DNA of 64,000 nucleotides from Cepaea nemoralis. Taxonomy: Eukaryota > Mollusca > Gastropoda > Stylommatophora > Helicidae. Of the stretch, positions 59,035 through 64,000 are shown piece after piece. A program made the translations under genes and the position numbers. The notes beneath the pieces are model-generated. The model saw only the letters and a program-made list of their open reading frames with translations. It was not told the origin of the DNA and made no database searches. The stretch covers positions 50,001 through 114,000 of the forward strand of contig JACEFZ010005535.1 of assembly GCA_014155875.1 (NCBI GenBank). Direction: 5' to 3'. Each line of letters opens with the position of its first letter. Position 1 is the stretch's first letter.

Positions 59035-59795
59035 TTAAGTTTGCATCCAACTAGATCGAAAATGCAGACAAGAAAATCCGGCTGCTGTTGAGGCTGAAGT
59101 ACAAGCGTTGATTTTCGAGAATTCGCTAGACGGTGACGCGGTCATCTACACAGATGGGTCGGTCGTCCGACATGTGAGAAGCTCATGAGCCTTTACAGCT
59201 CGGGCCGGAGGGAAGAATTGTGAAGGAGGACTCTGGTGCTTTCACTGAAACCACAAGTAGCCTGACCATGGAAGTCATGGCAGTAAGTAAAGCAATAACA
59301 TGGCTCGAGACACAGACATTCACTAGGGCTTGTTTCCTTAGCGACTCAATGAACATGATCAAGAGGATAGAGGAGGGGTCGATCCGAAGAGAATGGTTGC
59401 TGCCTATGAAGCGGTCTCGGCTGGCAAAGATTAGTTTCATCTTCGTGCCAGGTCATGCGGGAGTACAAGGAAATGAGCGGGCTGACAAGCTCGCAGGTGA
59501 GGCTACTGTGGAGGGCGGACGCGCCATGGACCAGGCTGACATTCTGAATGCTCTACGAGAAGTGAGACTTTTGCGAGAACCAAGTGATGACTGTGAATCT
59601 ACAACAATGGCCAGACTGCGGGAGCAGCAAATTAAAAGAGGGGTGGCCAAACAAGAACACTACGCAGGAAGCCAAAGAAGATTGATAAACCAACACAGAA
59701 CTGGCGTCGTTAGCCGCTACACGCTGCGGGATTTGCTGAGGAGGGGATCCGAGCACTTATGGACTGAATGGTTCGATGTGCAACGAGGATGATCT
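59035..59795 (+). pseudogene. I-clade LINE: RNase H domain, broken
   Basis: YTDGSVV (first Asp), a TGA in place of the Trp codon at about 59,186 and a one-base insertion near 59,213 break the start. The rest is open from 59,220: MEVMAVSKAI (Glu), LSDSMNMI (Asp), PGHAGVQGNERADKLA (His and last Asp). The C-terminal region ends LRRGSEHLWTEWF at the stop near 59,792. Confidence 0.87.
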
Positions 59796-59817
59796 GTCGA
59801 CTAACTAACTAACTAAC

Positions 59818-60330
59818 ATCCATCCTTTCAACCATCCATTAATCCACCCATCCATCCACCGATTCATCAATCCATTCGTCCATCAATCCATTGATCCATC
59901 TATCAATCCATCCATTCATACATCCATTCATCTATCCATCCATTCATCTATCCATCCACTCATCTATCCATCCATTCATCTATCCATCCATTCATCCATC
60001 CATTAATCCATTCATCTGTTCATACATCAATCTATCCACCCGTTCATCCATTCATCCATCCATCCATCCATGTATCCGTCCATCCATTCATCCATCCATC
60101 CATTCATCCATCCATTCATCCATCTATCCATCAATTCATCCATTCACTCAACCATCCATTCATCCATTCAATGATCCATTCATCCATCCATCCATTCATC
60201 CGTCCATCGATTCATCCATCCTTTCATTCATTCATCCATCCATCCATTCATCCGTCCATCAATTCATCCACCCATTCATTCATCCATCCATTCATCCATC
60301 CATCCACCCATCTATTCATCCATCTGTGAT
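59818..60330. repeat. ATCC-type array, second block
   Basis: CATCCATTCATCCAT-type repeats continue after the LINE, with CCGTCCATC and ATCTATCC variants. Continuous with the block before 55,728 if the LINE is removed. Confidence 0.92.
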
Positions 60331-60339
60331 CGCCTGATG

Positions 60340-62900
60340 CGACACAAGATAGTGATAACAAGGCACAAGATAGTGGTGTCACCAAAACCGGTCGTGGAAT
60401 TTGCAAGTAAAGTTCATCGTCCAGGATATCTTTAAAACAGGAAGTTTAAGTATTGAAATAGAGACGTGACCGAATAACCGCTAAGTCACCTTCCATTATT
60501 AACTAGTGGCTTCTCAGGGTGAGGAATGCCAGATGTAATATATACTTTGGGTTCGAGCTGTCAGGTGGACAACGGTGAACCTTGGAGGCAGTAGAATTTA
60601 TAGTTACAAACAGGTCAGGATTAATTTTGGGCTGTCAAGGAACAAGAGTAGGTACCGTAGGCTGGCAGATTTATAGTCGTGAGAAATGCATGAACTAAGA
60701 AACCGAGAGTTAACCTTAGGTTTGGACGTGACGAACTAAAATAGACTGATATAAACTAATTAAAATATGCAGCTAAGCCAGGCTGATTGGAGATTTTCCC
60801 CGCGCGGCGTTGGGGGAAGACAAGTCCGCAGGGCAGCGACAGCACTGGTAGAAGCGATATATACTTTAGGATCCAGTCAGTTTGGGAAGTGTGGAACTAA
60901 CAAGAGTACGGTTTAGCAGCAGGGCTCTTTTGAGCCGAGGGTGATGTCCATATCTCCAGGCTGTTTAGTGTCCAGGAAGATGAGGAGGTGGTATTGAAGA
61001 TGGAAAAGATGCACATATCAAAGTTCCGTCTAGAACACGAAGACAAGCAGATGATCAAGGATCTGTGGACCATTTATTCCAGGTAGATAAGCCTGACGAG
61101 GTGGAACGCAAATTCCGAGGATCACAAAATGGCGTTGCAAGCCGTTTGAGTAGGACTGCTAGCTAAAGGAACCGCTCTTTGGTCGTAATGAATGGCTAAA
61201 AGTCGCACACGACGTACATTAGCCAGAGAGGAGACGAGGTTGTTGGAAACGCACAGGACCGATAGTCAGATAGGACGGAAAGGTCAAGTGGGATCCACGA
61301 CAAGCGATTGATCGGGCAGAGACAAATGAAACCCAGAAGGACAACCAGAAACTGGATGGCAGAAACGAATGTAAGTTGACATAAGGACATTGTTAGAATA
61401 TTCGCTAGATTATGATAAGGTACCTTAGTTTAGAAAGCTGTAGCAAACTATCGTAGGTGAACTTACCAAATAATCACGAACCGGCAAATGTCAGGACTGA
61501 ATGCGACGTCCTGCAAATGACCTATATCTAACTGGCTGAACTAGACGTGGTGTGAGTCAAATTACTCGATTAGATGGGCAGAGTGGAGATAAACTAAATA
61601 TATATAATATGGGCAATTCGTTATACAACAATTATATGTACTAGCAGGCTGGTATCTGATTGAAGATCTGGGCAATATCGAGACAAAAGGGCACCCGCTT
61701 CAGACATAAACAAACACGGCAAACGGACAGAAGAAAGTATGAAGGCACTCGCGGCCACTAGGTCAAACCAAACAATGAGACAATATGACGGCTGCAGGTA
61801 AACGGTCTGCACTCCGGAACAGGCCTACGAAGGAAAGAATGTGTGTCTTTTGTTCGCTAGACAGAGGTGAAGTGGGGTCGCGTTTGTGTTGTTGTGTAGT
61901 TAAGTTGGCCTTGCGAGGTACAGGCGGTGACTTCAAATCTACACGAAAGTTCGGGTAAATGGTTAAATACTTTTAGGTTTATTTTGGCTGTAGACGGCGT
62001 ACTGGGAGATAGGAAATAATAACGTTAAATATAAGTAGACGATAAATTACTGTGTTTAAAATACTGTTGTTAATTTATGTTACGGCTAAGATATATGTAG
62101 TAATAATGGGGATACATAATGATGATGTTGCTGATAAGGCTTAATACTAGTATAGATAAAGAAGCGAATAGATGCTAGGGAACTCTGTAGGTAGTGAAAG
62201 ACTAAGGTTTATTTTGATATAACACTCACTGGTATTGTTATTCTCATATTTCAGGCATTTGCCTGGGTAAGTCGGCGGTTCCCGAACAAACGGGTAGCTC
62301 TGAACAAGCTTAACTGGGAACAAAATTATCCCTGGGTATTCGGGCTAAATACATGGGCCACTAATAAGCCTACGGAACGAGAGCTACGAGATAAAGGCCG
62401 ATGGAATTCCTAGATTATGTACTTTTCTTCAGGCGGTTAGTAGGTAGTTAGTCGACAACAGAACTGCTCTTCTACCAGTCATAGGTAGCATTTCCCTAAT
62501 ATCTTGTTGCATAGCCTACTATATTATCTATCTCTCCCTTGTGAGGTCATGCATTATTGTATTGTTCTTAGAGTTGATTATGTATTATGTGTCTGCAATG
62601 CATGTACTGGTTACTCTATGCGATTATATTGTAGATTGTAACCTTGTTCATACTGTAAGAGTAAATAAATATTCTTTTGAGTTGCCTTTCATTTCGACTT
62701 GTCAGTCTGAGGTTGTGTAGATTAGATTAGTTTAGAGACATTGTGAGGTGGGCTGTACATCTCTTCTATAACCTGACAGTATACCGCGAGACATCAATGG
62801 TGCAATAGTATAATTAACTATTGTTCTCACGAAAAACAACGGACCCTAAACCTGTCCTATCCCTTACTCCCTTCCTTTATCCTGCATAAAGTGATGGGCT
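60340..62900. other. Low-repeat stretch, no firm features
   Basis: Apart from the candidate exon above, no domain or known repeat is recognised. AGTAAATAAATATTCTTTTG at 62,660 contains a poly(A)-signal-like AATAAA. This is the least repetitive part of the right half. Confidence 0.5.
60960..61082 (+). CDS. Candidate exon of an unknown gene
   Basis: The acceptor ATATCTCCAG and donor TCCAG|GTAGAT bracket 123 bases open in one frame (phase 1 in, phase 2 out): QEDEEVVLKMEKMH, then KFRLEHEDKQMIKDLWTIYS. The last part weakly recalls the first helix of globins (EDK..I...W), but no proximal-His or CD-corner exon was found downstream. A 41-codon frame can occur by chance. Confidence 0.2.
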
Positions 62901-62934
62901 CGTTTCTTCTGTTCACAATTCCCCACTTAGCACC

Positions 62935-63460
62935 AAGTTTCACGGTTAAAAGAGTTTTCTACTTGTCACAAGTTTGGACGAGATATTTCCTATTTTGGTC
63001 AACATTTTTCCCATTTGACTAACATATTTTTTTCTTATTTTTATAAGTTTGAGTGAAAAATTTCTTAATTCGGCCGGCATGTTTTCGCTACTTTTTATGA
63101 GGTTGGTTGAGGGCATTCTGTATTTGACCAATATTTTGTCCATTTGGCTAACAAATGTTCCTACTTGTTATAAGTTTGGCTTAATATTTATAAGTTTGGT
63201 CAGCTTTTTTAGTTGATTTGCCTAACATTGTTTCCTACTTTTTATAAGTTTGAACGAGACATTAATAAGTTTGACCGGTATTTTTTCCCAATTTGGTTAA
63301 CAATTGTTCCTACTTTTTATAAGTTTGGAGGAGATATTTATAAATTTGGTTGAATATTTCTTTGCTTGGCCATTGTTTTTCATCTTTGGCTCACAAATTG
63401 TCTATTTGGTCGATATATTTATAACGTTGGTTGAGATATTTCTTGATTTGGCCATAAACA
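62935..63460. repeat. Degenerate ~50-60-bp tandem repeat
   Basis: Units of the type CCTACTTGTTATAAGTTTGG, GAGATATTT and TTTGGCCAACATTTTT recur about nine times with heavy divergence. Confidence 0.75.
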
Positions 63461-64000
63461 TGTAACACCCGCTCACCAAATGACACCCATATGTACCGTC
63501 AACACTAAAAACCAACTAGTGAATGCAATTATAATACATATAACTGTTTATTTTACTGTATTTCCAGTAAATTTTACAAAAATAACAAACAGCATAATAT
63601 CAGTATTCAAAATTGATGGTGCAATAAGGGATGTTATACATAGTATGATCATGCACGGTGGTGTCCAACACTGGGTCATAAAATGGTTGTTATTTATTAA
63701 ACAAGCTAGAATTCTGGGATATGATAGAGATAAAAACGTATAGCTGGAATCGTCTCTGTAGTGTTGCGACATGGTGAATCAGGCATCCACGTCCCCAGTC
63801 CACCACATCTTTCTCAATACTTTAGAACTTGAACGGAGACCATCCTGATAGCGGAGATATCAATAGAATCGAACCCTCTAGAACTTGGAAGGGAAGGGAA
63901 AAGGCGCATGCCCGTCTTTTGATTGGCTAACACTTGGGTGGTAACGCTGTCTTTTAGGCCAAATTCAAAATCTAGTAGTCGAAGCTAGGATTCCATCCGG
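63461..64000. other. No recognised feature
   Basis: AT-rich; the short plus frame at 63480-63743 shows no domain and no splice context. Confidence 0.5.

Larger units (their letters stand above)
55714..59830 (+). mobile_element. I-clade LINE, nearly full length, degenerate, with candidate TSD
   Basis: CATCCATCCTTTCA at 55714-55727 and 59817-59830 is a candidate TSD within the ATCC array. Between: a 5' region with AAGATGGCGACGG, two 150-bp tRNA-containing direct repeats, an endonuclease (lacking its N-terminus), RT, RNase H, then GATCTGTCGACTAACTAACTAACTAAC. Such LINEs (I, nimbus-like) copy themselves by target-primed reverse transcription. Frameshifts and a stop make this copy inactive. Confidence 0.85.

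Overview
The window looks like nuclear DNA of an animal, most likely a mollusc and perhaps a sea-slug-type gastropod. Coding sequence is split into short GT-AG exons separated by kilobase introns. The introns are packed with tRNA-derived SINEs, 3' ends of non-LTR retrotransposons, small inverted-repeat elements and minisatellites. One element carries TTAGGG telomere motifs. The placement rests on my memory of similar RTE-type and I-clade (nimbus-like) fragments in gastropods; it is inference, not a database result. There is no bacterial gene organisation, CRISPR array or rRNA.

Layout. From 793 to 37297 the plus strand carries one host gene in at least 13 exons. All twelve internal junctions agree in reading phase, giving about 2,246 codons with both ends uncertain. 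In order the protein has a short charged helix, a long disordered Ser/Thr/Asn-rich stretch, a SAM domain (exon 4), more disorder, a complete TKL-type protein kinase domain (exons 7-13) and a tail of about 925 residues encoded by a single 2.8 kb exon that holds a coding minisatellite. I could not name an ortholog. One intron seems to use a GC donor, the alphaC glutamate appears to be glycine, and the catalytic loop reads HLD instead of HRD.

From 37.4 to 64 kb I see no convincing host gene. There is a mariner remnant, a 3.2 kb tandem array interrupted by two retroposon insertions, a hAT-type MITE, an inverted-repeat element with a telomere-repeat core inserted in an RTE-type coding fragment, a 1.1 kb 41-bp array, a 0.9 kb CT-rich tract, and a nearly full I-clade LINE (endonuclease, reverse transcriptase, RNase H; broken by frameshifts and a stop) sitting in an ATCC-type array. 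Two weak coding candidates are a B-box-like Cys cluster near 52.4 kb and a short exon near 61.0 kb.

How the parts relate. The mobile elements form nested layers that can be dated by their target-site duplications (TSDs): a SINE inside an RTE tail, a 201-bp CAAG-tailed element inside an RTE tail that itself sits in a CTAA-tailed element, and a telomere-repeat element inside an RTE reading frame. Several SINEs end with the same 3' motif as the I-clade LINE, which suggests that LINE moves them. Splice junctions and domain calls were made by eye; transcripts would settle them.
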